Below, one piece after another: positions 12,376 to 22,784 of a stretch of 64,000 bases of DNA. Under the pieces are notes generated by a model, which was not told the DNA's origin, made no database searches, and was given only the letters and a program-made list of their open reading frames with translations. This stretch comes from Corynespora cassiicola (lineage: Eukaryota; Ascomycota; Dothideomycetes; Pleosporales; Corynesporascaceae). Every line of letters starts with the position of its first letter. Position 1 is the stretch's first letter. Position numbers and translations under genes: made by a program. The DNA lies in the NCBI GenBank assembly GCA_022059125.1, contig JAEUWY010000020.1, positions 806,001 to 870,000 of the forward strand, in the 5' to 3' direction.

Positions 12376-12519
12376 ATGGAGCAGTGCTCGAATTGCCGCG
12401 GGAACGGCACCGTCAAATGCGAGACTTGCAATGGCAAAGGCTGTCGATTCTGCAAGAACACCGGCCAGCAGACGTGCACCATCTGCGAGGGAACCGGCCA
12501 CATCCACACCGAATCCTAA
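12376..12519 (+). CDS. 47-residue CxxCxGxG zinc-ribbon protein (DnaJ central-domain-like)
   Basis: A short ORF of 47 codons starting MEQCSNCRGNG and ending GHIHTES. Four consecutive motifs, CSNCRGNG, CETCNGKG, CRFCKNTG and CTICEGTG, match the CxxCxGxG repeats of the DnaJ/Hsp40 cysteine-rich domain (the third has N for the first G). That domain binds two zinc ions. The protein is that domain alone, without J-domain or substrate-binding part, as in small fungal and plant DnaJ-like zinc-finger proteins, so a thiol/zinc chaperone role is an inference. Support for expression: a TATA box 290 bases upstream, a long CT-rich leader, CCAACATGG start context and no introns. Coding capacity is certain; function is not. 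Confidence 0.82.
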   Translation: MEQCSNCRGNGTVKCETCNGKGCRFCKNTGQQTCTICEGTGHIHTES

Positions 12520-14826
12520 TCCTCTCCTTTCCGCTTCATCCGCCGCCGTTGCTTCCAGAAGACGAGCTTTCCTCTACCATGGCCTAAAACAGGATATCCG
12601 GGGGAACACGAACTAGAAAGAAAAAAAAAACCAGGGATTCCCAGGTACGTATAAGCGTACGCGAGCACTGCCTTACTCGGCTCCATGCACCATGCCTTGT
12701 CGGCTCAGCGTGCATGTTGGACTCTGTGATCCTTCAAACACCGCCCTGCCGAATCCTTCCGCCCATCCATCACCAAGCCCTTCACAATGGTTGCACAGAG
12801 TCGAGTCTCAACACTCTGACAGCTGGACCCCGCTCGACAAGGTGGTCTCATGTTGATCGCTTAAGGTTTAATTTGCTACCAACAAGCGCTGACGTAGCCA
12901 GGCAGTACAGATTGGCGTTTCAGGGCCGGACCATCCTCGCGCAACTTTTTTTCCTCCTCCTTCCCTTCTTCCACCTCGTCACGCTCCCACTCGGGCTACA
13001 CATGTTACCCTTATCGAGCGAATACGATGCTTATCAGCAAGCGCTGGGATGCTTGCGCGGTCAGTGGGTGGGGACTCGTCCCGTGCTCTGCAGCTGCATG
13101 AATCACGTGCATCGCCTTTTACCACAAGTAGTAATTTCCGAGTTCTCCCGACTGGGCTGGAGCTTCTTCCGTGCGAGCCTCATTGGCCCCGAGAACCCCT
13201 TGCAATCTTGCAAAATGGGGGATTTGCTGGAATTCGCTGGATTCCAGTGGGCGGGGGGTGGGTTGGGCTGTGCCGCTCAGAATTTCCAGCTCTGCTTGGG
13301 TGCTTCGATGTAATTTCTTTTTTCACCTTTTGTGCACGAGGGGATCATCTGCTATGACGTGGGGGGGGAGGACAAGGGCATTGGGGATTGTCTTTCTTCA
13401 TGTTCGCCGGCCAAGCATGTGAATGAATTTTTTTTTTCCATCTATTCTCTTCTTCTAGAGGCTGAGGGTTCGTTGAATGGGTTGGGAGGGGGTTCCCCCC
13501 TGGGATATTATGATGTCCATCGTCACACAAGTCAGGAGCTAGGAAATTTCTCTAATCTTCAACAAGACTCTTTTTCCTCTCTCTTCTCTTCTCTCTCGTC
13601 ACCCAAGCTCCGTTCCCATTTCCCATCCCGTCTTTCCGAGATTGTTGGGCGCCAGGGTCCTAGGTAAAGGGAAAAAAAAGATTCTGCTGGCCCAATGGAT
13701 GAATGGATGGGTGGATGAATGGTCCGCCGTGTCGTGTCGCGTCGCGCCTGTCGTCTCTGTCACGGTTTCATCCAGGACCCTTTTTTTTCGTTCCAAGGTT
13801 TCCAACAAGGCATTGCTTGCGCACGTGGGTCGAGAACGCCATTTGGGGCTGTCGCAGCGCAGCGCAGCGCAGCGCAAAGCCGCATTCGACACCTAGTCAC
13901 CTATGCAGCAGCAGCAATAGCAGCAGCAACGCTTGCCGCCCCACGTTTCCGCCTTGCAAACGCCCTGCGGTACGCCGCACCCGCCCCTCGGTTGAATGCT
14001 GCCCATCGTCATACAAGCTGCCGCCCAGCCAGCCAGGTTGCCAGGTTGCCAGGTTTCCGAGCACGCCACGCCAGTTTGTTGACCCTTTTCTGCGCGGCGC
14101 GGGAGGAGCGAATGGATACGATACGGTACGGTACGGGGTGCCATACTCCTCCCCCCCTTCCCTTCCCTTCCCTTCCCTTCCAAAGCATCCCGTCCGCCCG
14201 TATTCAGCCCCAGCCCCAGCCCACGCGCCATGAGGGACACGAGCTTCGCCACACCGGCTTCCCTGCTCTTTTTTTTTTTCCTTCTTCTCTCCTTCCGTTT
14301 CCGTTCTATCGAGGGAGGGAGATGGGGGGGGGGGCTGCGCGCCAGAGCTGGGGTGCGTTGGGTCGGGGCGCGGCTGTGCGGTGCGGTGCGGTGTGGGCTT
14401 GAGTCAGGCGGGCACGTGGGGAGGGAGGGGGTGTGTGTCTGGCTAGAGTGCGGGAGGAGGAGGGCGGACGTAGGGTCTTGCGTGTTTGCGGCGGGTGCCG
14501 TGCATGATGAGTCTTGCCATGCTCTTTTCCCCCTTGGCTTGGCGCGCGGGAGGGGGTGGAGTGGACGCGGGTGCGTGGTCCGCGGCGTAATAAAAAAAAG
14601 GTTTAGGGTGATTGTGATTACTGTGGTGGTGGTTCGTGCTAACTAGCTAGCTAATTCGAAGAGTGATTTGGGATAGGTAGTGGTGGCGGTGGTACATGCA
14701 CTGCGTCGTGCGCCTTGGGGTGGTGTGGTGTGGTGTGGTGGTTGCGAACAGGTGCGGCGATCGATACAGGGGGTGGATGGACGGAGGGAACTAAACGGCA
14801 AAAAGCAAAAGCAAAAAAAAGACTTA
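12520..14826. other. Intergenic region with homopolymers
   Basis: No gene is recognised. The DNA has many A/T and G/C homopolymer tracts and a (CCCTT)n run near 14157-14182. The longest open frame (12714..13313) shows no domain and no splice-consistent continuation. Confidence 0.45.
14813..14820 (-). terminator. RNA polymerase III terminator of tRNA-Glu
   Basis: A run of eight T residues on the minus strand, just 3' of the tRNA, followed by further T runs. Confidence 0.7.
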
Positions 14827-14919
14827 TTCCGATACCGAGGTTTGAACTCGGGTCTCCTGGGGCCTTTTACGGTAGGGGGGGGTGAAAGCCAGACATCCTA
14901 ACCACTGGACTATATCGGA
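14827..14919 (-). tRNA. tRNA-Glu (anticodon UUC) with a 21-nt intron
   Basis: The minus strand folds as a cloverleaf. The acceptor pair is TCCGATA/TATCGGA with discriminator A, the D stem is GTCC/GGAT, the anticodon stem is TCTGG/CCAGG with loop CTTTCA...C, and the T arm is CCGAG-TTCAAAC-CTCGG. The anticodon reads TTC. An insert of about 21 nt (eight C residues, then TACCGTAAAAGGC) sits after position 37, the canonical tRNA intron site, leaving a 72-nt mature tRNA. Box A- and box B-like sequences (GTGGTTAGG, GTTCAAACC) are present. Confidence 0.93.
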
Positions 14920-17699
14920 TTTGTGGTATTGTACCGTCTAGGCCATGGAGAAGATATATGTACAAAAACACCAAATATACAAGACTTTGAAGGAATAATC
15001 GCAAGGAAACAATTGAGATATGTGCGCTCGTTTGGTGGGAGTGAGTGTCCGTTTGCTCGAGGCATAGGCACGAGGCGGCGAAGGTTGAGTCACAAAGAAG
15101 CTTCAAAGGGTACATACCGAATGGATTGCGACAAGAACTCGGGGTAATGGATCATGGGACGGATAGAAGTTGAGATGGATATCAAGTTTGGCGTCTGCTT
15201 GGGTGTTGGAGTAAGATCCTTTTTGCAATGTTACTAATACTACATACAATTGCATATTTACAGACCGGGTATGGGGACAAGTCCGCTACAGTATAGAGTT
15301 CCGGGGGCACCACGATGATGGCACAGAAATACACCTGACTTGAACTCAATTGTCTCCCAGCGTTCTGCGGACTACGTCATTTCGAAGTCAGAGCCGGGAA
15401 TTGACATGCCTAGAGAAACCCATTCCTTCGCATAAGAACCGCTCGAATCGGATATCTAGGAGCTGACGGCTCATGCACCTTCTATTTGTGACCTAGCATC
15501 CGCGGCGATTTCGCAAATGGAAGCTCGCGGAAGCCAACATCGACCCTCCCGAAGAAATCCAAAGCGCCAGAGAGAACGAAAGCGAAAGAGAACATGTGTT
15601 GAATCTCTGGGCAGATGTTGGCACAAGGTCATCCGCTCCCTTCCGAGTACTTGGTTCCGTACGAGCGGACCGCGAGGTGGTTGACTCAGGCATCCCTGCG
15701 CGTTCTAGAACAATGCATGTTGCGGGATGGGCCTGGAAGGGTTCGGAGCCGACAGCCTGGGATAGATGGGGAACTCTCGATAAGCGAGGTAGATGGAGTG
15801 ATGGGAGGACGCTTGAACCGCTTTGTATCCATTGTCCGACGATATCCATTGTCCAATGACTTTTGCGGCGCGGGGTTGCTGGGTCGGTGACGCTAGGAAG
15901 GCCGGTTTTGCAGAGTGGCAACGGTGGTGTTTTTCGGTAAACAGGAAGAAGACGTTTGGCAATTCGATATTCCCCATTGAAACAAGTTTTCCGATATGAA
16001 GATATTGATGTTCGATCGATTCTCTCACGGTATGACTTTCAAATTTGGACGAGCGCTGTTTGGCATTAAGTCTAGCCAGACAGCGCATTTTATATACCCA
16101 CTACTCAAACACCATATTTTGTGCCTGAATTGTTCGATTCGAGTAGATCCGCTAAGCTTAGTAGTTTGTTCCATGAAGGGATGTGCTACCTGGCCTCTAA
16201 TTGTTCAAAGTACTACTCAATCCCCCGATAGCCCATCTCCTATCACACTCCAAGACTTTCAATGCTTCTCACTCATGTCTCACATGATCCATTTTCTACA
16301 ATAAAAGACGACGTCTTCAACGAGACGAATAGTTAGTGGTCATGTTGTCTGTTCATGGTTTTATACTTGCGACTCTGCAAGACTTAACACTGCCACAACT
16401 CCAGACGAATTGATCTCTAGGCAGTAGGCTCTGTGGCATTAGGCATCTGCAACTGCACCTTTGTATTTAACTTAATTCTAAAACTCAAGTGCATTAAAAA
16501 AGCGGCTCAACTAAAAGTTTGAAAATAGTCCTTTTCGTAGTGCTTTAGTTAATCGAAAACACTTAGATTTAGATGGGGAATACTTTCCAAATAGATGCTT
16601 ATCAGTAAGCATAAAAGTAGTTTTTGTGCAAAAATCTAGTTTTAGCATGTGATTTCGTTTATCTCAGCTATGCCACCCTCGTATCATAGGAATAATGGAC
16701 CCAATTGAGTTATATCTTGCCTCCTAACATGCCCGCATTTTAAGACATAATTCGCCTATAGCCGTTCTCGATTCCATTTGTACACTAGATCTATTTCCAT
16801 TAAAAGAATATTTCAAGAAATTGCTTCTTCAATATTCAGTACAGTTGTTTACCTATGTTTTTCCAGTATTGCAGCCATACTCGACTTGCTATCGCCAATA
16901 TGCGGCGAAGCAGAAAGTAAATGGAATACAGAATGGCATGACAGGGGGACCGAAAAAAGAACAAAACAACCAGCATTCTCTATTCATAAAAGGAAATGAA
17001 TATAAGGAGCAGAATATCAATAGAATTGTTCGTACAAGTCTTTGACAACTCATGTTCCCAGGCAAGATCTCAAACTATTGATAGAGACATATGTAATTTG
17101 ATATCTGGAATGTATAAGATACGGACTCTTCGGAGTTATTCTGGTGACTTTGTGGCACTTTGATCTCCTAATCTAAGGGAACCAATCCAGTGTTTGGTAT
17201 AACCATGGGATATCACCCCTCCGAGTGTTCGATTTTGATGTGGATGTCCCATGATATGAGACCAACGATAATATTGTGCATAGGTCATAGAAATCTAGGC
17301 GAAATATCAGAACACAGGGTTGGATATCTCCAAGGTCCTTTGAAATATTGCGTGCGTTAACCTATAATCTATCACACCAGTTCTCAGTCATGACGGTTCA
17401 GATAGCGGTACGCAATATACAGATGAACCAAGCGGAATACAACATGGTCACCCACTAGACAGAGAAGAAAGCTAGAAGCCTTCATGTCACATCACAAGAC
17501 TGGGACACAGTAATGATTTTTGATCTTGTCTGAATTTTGGTTGCTATGCAGCGCATAAAACATCAGTCATAAAGACCGGAATGTATATACATCAGAAAAA
17601 AGGCGGACACCACTCTATAAACACCAATCCATCACCAATAATCTATCCCCAAAGAAATTTTGTCGAAGACAGGCTCACAATCATGCAAGTGTCAAACGC
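14920..17699. other. Gene-poor stretch, AT-rich from about 16.2 kb
   Basis: No intact gene, RNA or transposon ORF is recognised. Base composition shifts to AT-rich at about 16.2-17.6 kb, unlike the GC-rich flanks. Short open frames there carry no motifs. Degenerate or RIP-mutated repeat DNA is possible but unproven. Confidence 0.4.
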
Positions 17700-18704
17700 T
17701 TAACCGCGGAAAGCGCGGGGGTGGCGGCGGACCTTGGCGGAGCCGGAGGAGCTGCCGGCCTCCTGGCGGAGCCAAGCAATGAAGGTGTCAAGGGTGAACT
17801 CCTCGGGGAGGGCGCCGGAGCCAGTGTTGCCGGTGGCAGCGGGGGCGGAGGCGGAAGAGGTAGCGGCGGGGGCAACATCAGCAGCGGCGTTCTGGACAGC
17901 GGGAGAAGTAGCAGCGGGGGCGGAGCCAGTGCTGTTGCCGGCGCCAGAGCCGGAGCCGGAGCCGGAGCCAGCACCGTCGAAGAGAGCGGGACCGGGGATC
18001 TGGTAGCCGCTCAGGTCACCACCGTAGACGCTGAACTGGATGCCAGGGTCGGTCTCGGTGTAGAACTTGTCGGCGGTCACGCCAGCAGGGGTCTCGGAGC
18101 CTCCGCCAGTGACCTCAATGTTGAGGCACTGGGGGTAGTTCTGGGCACCGCCAACATCTCCAGCGGAGTGGAGAGCGATGATTTCGTGGCGGAGGACGTA
18201 CTGTCCATCGGCGATGGAGGTGGGGATGGTAACCGTCCAGGTGTTGTTGTTGGCAATGAGCTTGGTGGCAGCCCACTCGGATCCATCGTATCCAGCCTCG
18301 TCGATCTTGAAGAAGTTCAAGCTGGCAGCCTCGGTGGTGGTGGCATCGTCGACCTTGGCAAGGTAGTCGATGACGGGACCGACGTGGGAGTCGGGCCAGG
18401 TGGTCCACTGGAGGTCGATGGTTCCACCGGCCTTGACCTGAGCAACCTTCTTGCCAGCGGTGGCGTCCTTGTGGCAGGCAATCTTGGCGACATCGCCGTA
18501 CATGGAAGGGTCAACGAAGCCGTTGTCCAGACCCTGGGGGTTGCTCCATCCAATGACCTCGGGGGCGGGGGTCTGATACTGGAATGAGGGGTCGTAGCCC
18601 TGGTAGTACTGGCCGTCGACAACGGCACCGGAAACGTGACCGTGAGCCTTGACGGTGGCGGCAAGGGCTCCGACGAGAGCGGCGGCTTGGACCTTGTAAG
18701 ACAT
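17700..18704 (-). CDS. AA9 lytic polysaccharide monooxygenase, secreted
   Basis: A single exon of 334 residues. It is a copper-dependent oxidase that cleaves cellulose or hemicellulose outside the cell. A signal peptide of about 20 residues ends VKA, exposing His21 as the mature N-terminus (HGHVSG). Copper ligands are His21, His107 in DSHVGPV and axial Tyr190 in QNYPQC; Gln188 and the RHEIIALH block (171-179) complete the second sphere. Cys77 and Cys193 fit the conserved disulfide. The catalytic domain ends near 245. A Gly/Ser/Ala/Pro linker of about 55 residues follows, then a conserved-looking tail (EEFTLDTFIAWLRQEAG) and a basic end. No CBM1 is present; the tail may be a small appended module. 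Met at 18704 is preferred because the signal peptide starts there. Confidence 0.92.
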   Translation of the reverse strand: MSYKVQAAALVGALAATVKAHGHVSGAVVDGQYYQGYDPSFQYQTPAPEVIGWSNPQGLDNGFVDPSMYGDVAKIACHKDATAGKKVAQVKAGGTIDLQWTTWPDSHVGPVIDYLAKVDDATTTEAASLNFFKIDEAGYDGSEWAATKLIANNNTWTVTIPTSIADGQYVLRHEIIALHSAGDVGGAQNYPQCLNIEVTGGGSETPAGVTADKFYTETDPGIQFSVYGGDLSGYQIPGPALFDGAGSGSGSGSGAGNSTGSAPAATSPAVQNAAADVAPAATSSASAPAATGNTGSGALPEEFTLDTFIAWLRQEAGSSSGSAKVRRHPRAFRG

Positions 18705-20736
18705 GGTTGAAGATGGGGTGGTGTTGGAAAAGTGTCGGGATGAGAGAATGGCGTTCAAACTTCGAGATCAACGAAGAGTTTTGCAAAAGTAACCAGCTTC
18801 AATCGATGAAGAGGATAAAAGAATGTGGATAAAGAACGAAGGTATTGAAGGAGGAAAGAGTGAATGAATGCGCTGTGAGCTGAGGAGTACATTGTGGTTC
18901 AACAGCCTACCTTATATACTACTATTGCCTACCCCTCCGCAACACACATGCAGCCCTCCTGAGTACTCCACTGCGGTTCAAGACGCTAAGTCGTTTGGCC
19001 GAGATGTCGACCTTGTTTCCTAGTCAAGCAAGGCCGCCTTCCGACAGAGTCAGGAAGTGGGCGCCTGGATCCCATGGCTGATGCAGCGAAGAGACCAAAA
19101 TGGACATTGGTCCGCACTGTAGCGCCCTACGCTACCACATTCGGCCCCGTCGCCTAGACAGACAGAACATGGCTGACGTAGCAAAATGGGACCAGCTCTC
19201 CCGCCACTGGCTTGTCAGCATCAAATCCCACTATCGCGCAAACATGTAGTATTGAAACTGGGGGTGGGAAAGTGCTAGAACGACGGGTATGGCGCCACAA
19301 GGCCACTGATATTATGTGACCCACCTTCCGAAGCATGGTGAAACGGGTAGAGTGTGAAGCGAGCAAACGAAATAACGGTGGCCAGTCCCACCTCAGCGGC
19401 TCGGGTACTATTGATCGAAGTAGATGAATTATTGACAAGGAACCGAAGCTTATCCGCATTAACCGTAGATTCTGCAACCGAATGTTTGGTTTTTGTTAGA
19501 GGAGACGCCGACGGTGACGCGTGCGTATTTCGCCGTGTTTTGTTTTCGCTAACCGATTTCGGTATGGTGCAGATGTTTCAGTTCACCTCACTCCAAAACT
19601 TTCTGACAGCTCGCACGAGGAGCTGTAGTGCACATTGCGCCTTGAGGTTTCTCAGAGAATACTGCGTCCGCGGTGGCGGCGCACTGATTTGCCTCCGTCC
19701 CGTTACGTGCATAGTGCCCGAAGCCACCCACCTCCTGAATGCTTGTTTTTAAAATGCCCTGTGGCGATCTATTGACCGCTCACATTGAGGCATGGATGTT
19801 TGCCGTTAACCGCGGCTTGGCGAAGTAAATGCTCCGTGAAACAAGACCAAGTGTGCCACATGAAGACTTCATCTCCACTGTGCCCTCCATATCTCCGCCG
19901 CTACGTAATGCCGGCCAAAGTTTCCGAAAGCTTCAATTGACGTGTTTGACAGGCACTTGTGGGGGGAGAAACATTCAAGTCGAAACAGCTGAGGCTGTGC
20001 GTTATTAAAAACGCCGGTTCACTCAAAGCCGTTCCCTTTTGGGGAGTCCATGACTTGGAAGAACCCTTCTTCTGGCTCGCTTGGTCTCCACAAGAGGCAT
20101 CATGACTTTTGCTTTTCCTGTGCCTGACTTGGGTCGTGAGGCTGAGTTGCACGAATGGAGCTCTTGTGGGCATCATCTCAAGCCAATCTGTGGTCCGGCC
20201 ACAGAAGCCTCGGCCCGCCGCGTGGAGATGGCATTGTCACTCGTTGATTCGGATGGACTGTCGGCAGCTTTCAACTTGGCGAAACGCCCCTTAACGCCGA
20301 TATGATATCGTTCCTGGTCAAATTATTCATCCTAGTCTTCCTCGACTCAGTGCTGGTGGTGCAACCTCGGACAGCTGGTAAACCACCATTGTTCTGCGTG
20401 TTTAGGTATACGTCGTATCAGGAACGAAATCATACTAACACGCTCGTATATTGAGTCCTAATGAATCAAGCCCGAATTCTCAATCCATATCGCCGCTCGG
20501 CGTATCTAGTCTACTGAATGATATCGAAACTTGCGCCATGCTAGTCATGCCTTCAGCTAATCCACCATTGTCTTCACCGAGCCCCTTTTCTGGCACGTAT
20601 CACTGATCAAACTCGGAGCACGATGGACCTGCTCACAAGTTCAGTTCGAAGATATCAGCCAGCCAGCGGTGAAATGGCACAAACCGATGAGCCAAAAAGC
20701 AGAGAGTACGGGAGTGGTCGGATGGCCAGGGAATAA
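18705..20736. other. Intergenic region
   Basis: No gene is supported in these 2 kb. The AA9 promoter lies at its left end. Open frames of 60-130 codons show no domain or splice-consistent continuation. Confidence 0.45.
18911..18918 (-). promoter_or_regulatory. TATA box of the AA9 gene
   Basis: The minus strand reads TATATAAG about 205 bases upstream of the AA9 start codon. Confidence 0.5.
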
Positions 20737-21456
20737 TTAGGGCGTGTTTGGTCTAGAAGTCCCCTGCCTTGGGGCTTCATCTGCCTGTCGCAACTTGGCC
20801 ATCTCGTCTGCAAACTCACATCCTTCCATGTCTTTCTCCATATCCTGCAGGAAAAAGGCCCGCCGGATTTTCCAATAATTGCACCGTCTTGGTATCTTCA
20901 TTGGGAAGAATTCTGACTCAACCTCTTTCAGATCCTCGCTCTTCTCGGCCGTAGAATTTGTCCGCTCTTCCGAATGCCGCCTGAGAAGTTCCTGAATCGG
21001 AAGCCAATATACATTGATGGCATAGCTCGCGAACCAGTCAAGCTCGTCCTCGGAACAGGCTCGGCCGAAGAACTCTCTCTTCTCCATGCAGAGGCTGAGC
21101 TCGCAGTGGAAACAGTCGACCCAAAACCGGAAGGAGTTCATATTAGTGGATGTTGGGCCGAATATGTTGATGGTGGAAACAACCCATTTCTCGATCAAGG
21201 ACAGTATGGCTTTTGTGATTTTACTGTACTTTCTCATTGGAATGCCACCGAGTGTCTTGGGGCGAGGTGGGATGCGGCGCTCTGCATATTCTGCTGTGCT
21301 ACTGGAAAGAACCTCTCTAATATCCTCGAAATCCATCTTTGGCACGCCTTCAAGCGTGAATAAGCTATAAGGTGTCAGATTCGTCAGTATGGTTGTGATA
21401 TTCTGCCGTTGGCGAGCACTGAATGCAGGTAGTTCGTTGCTGAAACGGTGATTCAA
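20737..21456 (-). CDS. Hypothetical protein, 239 residues
   Basis: One uninterrupted frame of 239 codons that I do not recognise. It begins MNHRFSNELPAF, has no signal peptide or clear membrane segment, is rich in aromatic and charged residues, and has an Arg/Glu-rich C-terminal third. Codon usage and length look genuine in a gene-poor, AT-rich neighbourhood, but there is no family support. It could be a lineage-specific gene or the remnant of a larger one. Confidence 0.45.
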   Translation of the reverse strand: MNHRFSNELPAFSARQRQNITTILTNLTPYSLFTLEGVPKMDFEDIREVLSSSTAEYAERRIPPRPKTLGGIPMRKYSKITKAILSLIEKWVVSTINIFGPTSTNMNSFRFWVDCFHCELSLCMEKREFFGRACSEDELDWFASYAINVYWLPIQELLRRHSEERTNSTAEKSEDLKEVESEFFPMKIPRRCNYWKIRRAFFLQDMEKDMEGCEFADEMAKLRQADEAPRQGTSRPNTP

Positions 21457-22159
21457 ACACTGGGCTAGATGCCTCCATCAGGTGGAATTCTGGTGAATAC
21501 ATGTCCATTGATTAATCTTTGCAAAAAGCTTTGTGAAAGGCCAAGGTGAATCCTATTCGTTCGCAATGGGTTAGACTGTTGATATGTGAAAAGAGATCTG
21601 CTTTCACCATTATACGTGCTCAGATGTACTAGTCTCAATATATCGTGCGATATTACTGTATCGCCCAGTATTTATACTAGTCTCAGATAACCCCTCACGC
21701 CAGAAGTAGGAGGGTTGCTCAACCTTGGTACAACTTCGCTGGATCATTTAGCCGACCAAGTATTTCTCGAGCATCCTTCCGAGGTACTTCCATGAGCCAG
21801 CAAGTTGTCGCAGTAGTTTTCAATTCTGTTCTAGCGGATTTAGAACGATCTTATCTATTGATGGGCTGTGTTGGTCAGCAAGTATTGGCGCTAGTTCTCA
21901 ATTTGGTCATAAGGTGGGTAGAATATTAACTCTAGGATTACCCGGATTAGCCGAGGCCCCCTACAGCGTTTTGTGTGTATATATGTGAGCCCCCGCGCTA
22001 TTTGTGTCCCCGGACATTGTTAGGGGCAGCCATTGTGTGTCTGTTTTGCGATTTTGGACCCCAGTCCGCGTGTGTTTTTTGTTCATTCAATTTGAATATT
22101 AACTCTAGCTTAGAAAATATAAAAGACGCTTTTATTTATATTCTGAATAGCTAACACAC
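21457..22159. other. AT-rich spacer with a direct-repeat-bounded insert
   Basis: No gene is seen. The notable structure is the GAATATTAACTCTAG direct repeat described separately. Confidence 0.4.
21921..22108. repeat. 15-bp direct repeat flanking a 158-bp segment
   Basis: GAATATTAACTCTAG occurs perfectly at 21921..21935 and 22094..22108. The enclosed 158 bp is clearly more GC-rich than the surrounding AT-rich DNA. This could be a small insertion with target duplication or an unrelated repeat. I see no terminal inverted repeats. Confidence 0.5.
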
Positions 22160-22596
22160 GTAATTTTTCCCCAGCTTCTTATATTTGTTGTAGAAGCACT
22201 GTAGTGACTAACAAGACTCTACTTGTCGCCTTCCTGCTCAACCACAGCGCAAACCCTAATCTCAATCTCCGCGGTGAAGAATTCACAGCGCTTGAAATGG
22301 CTCCAAAATTCAATGCTGCTGTAGAAATTACTTCGTTGCTCTTGCAAAATGGCGTTGTTGTCCATGGTCGCAGCGCGATGCTGCATGCGGCGTAGAATAA
22401 CCGGGTGGATATCATGGAAGTACTTCATGACGCTGGGCTCGTTGACAGAATGACGCACAACAGTGACATCTTCGAGGACCGGCGAAATGAAGCCGATTGG
22501 GGTACACCGCTTCGTGGGGTTGTTGAGCATGGGCATGCTGAGGTTGTAGCGTGGCTTGTTAAGAAGGGAGTTGAGGACGATGGGGCACTTTTATGA
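22160..22596 (+). pseudogene. Ankyrin-repeat gene fragment with nonsense codon
   Basis: One frame encodes about four ankyrin-like units: LLVAFLLNHSANPNLNLRG, FTALEMAPKFNAAVEITSLL, VDIMEVLHDAGL and TPLRGVVEHGHAEVVAWL. It is interrupted by TAG at 22393..22395, exactly where ankyrin repeats usually have Gln/Glu (LHAA-stop-NNRVDIM), so a C-to-T change of CAG is the simplest explanation. Neither end has a convincing start or terminal domain. It lies next to the cluster boundary and is probably a truncated NACHT/ankyrin-type gene remnant. An intact product would need a splice event removing the TAG, for which I see no signals. Confidence 0.6.
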
Positions 22597-22784
22597 TTAG
22601 GAGACTTGCATTCAGGGGTATTTCTTCGATTGCAGATATATTGGCAGAATGCAAGAGTATCAAAGTGAGATACAAGACTGTATAGCCTACACCATTGCAT
22701 GAAGATTATATCAAGTGTATCCTATTTCAAACCAACGCGATTCAAATGTCGACAAAAGACACACATATACACCCACGCAAACCC

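Noticed and set aside
12714..13313. 199-codon plus-strand frame
   Set aside because: No domain, crosses pyrimidine-rich spacer DNA; likely chance.
13719..14402. 227- and 176-codon frames in GC-rich DNA
   Set aside because: Overlapping frames full of Arg/Pro/Ser from simple repeats; no coding signature.
17721..18587. 288-codon open frame on the plus strand
   Set aside because: It is antisense to the AA9 gene and results from its GC-rich third positions and Gly/Ala-rich linker; no domain of its own.
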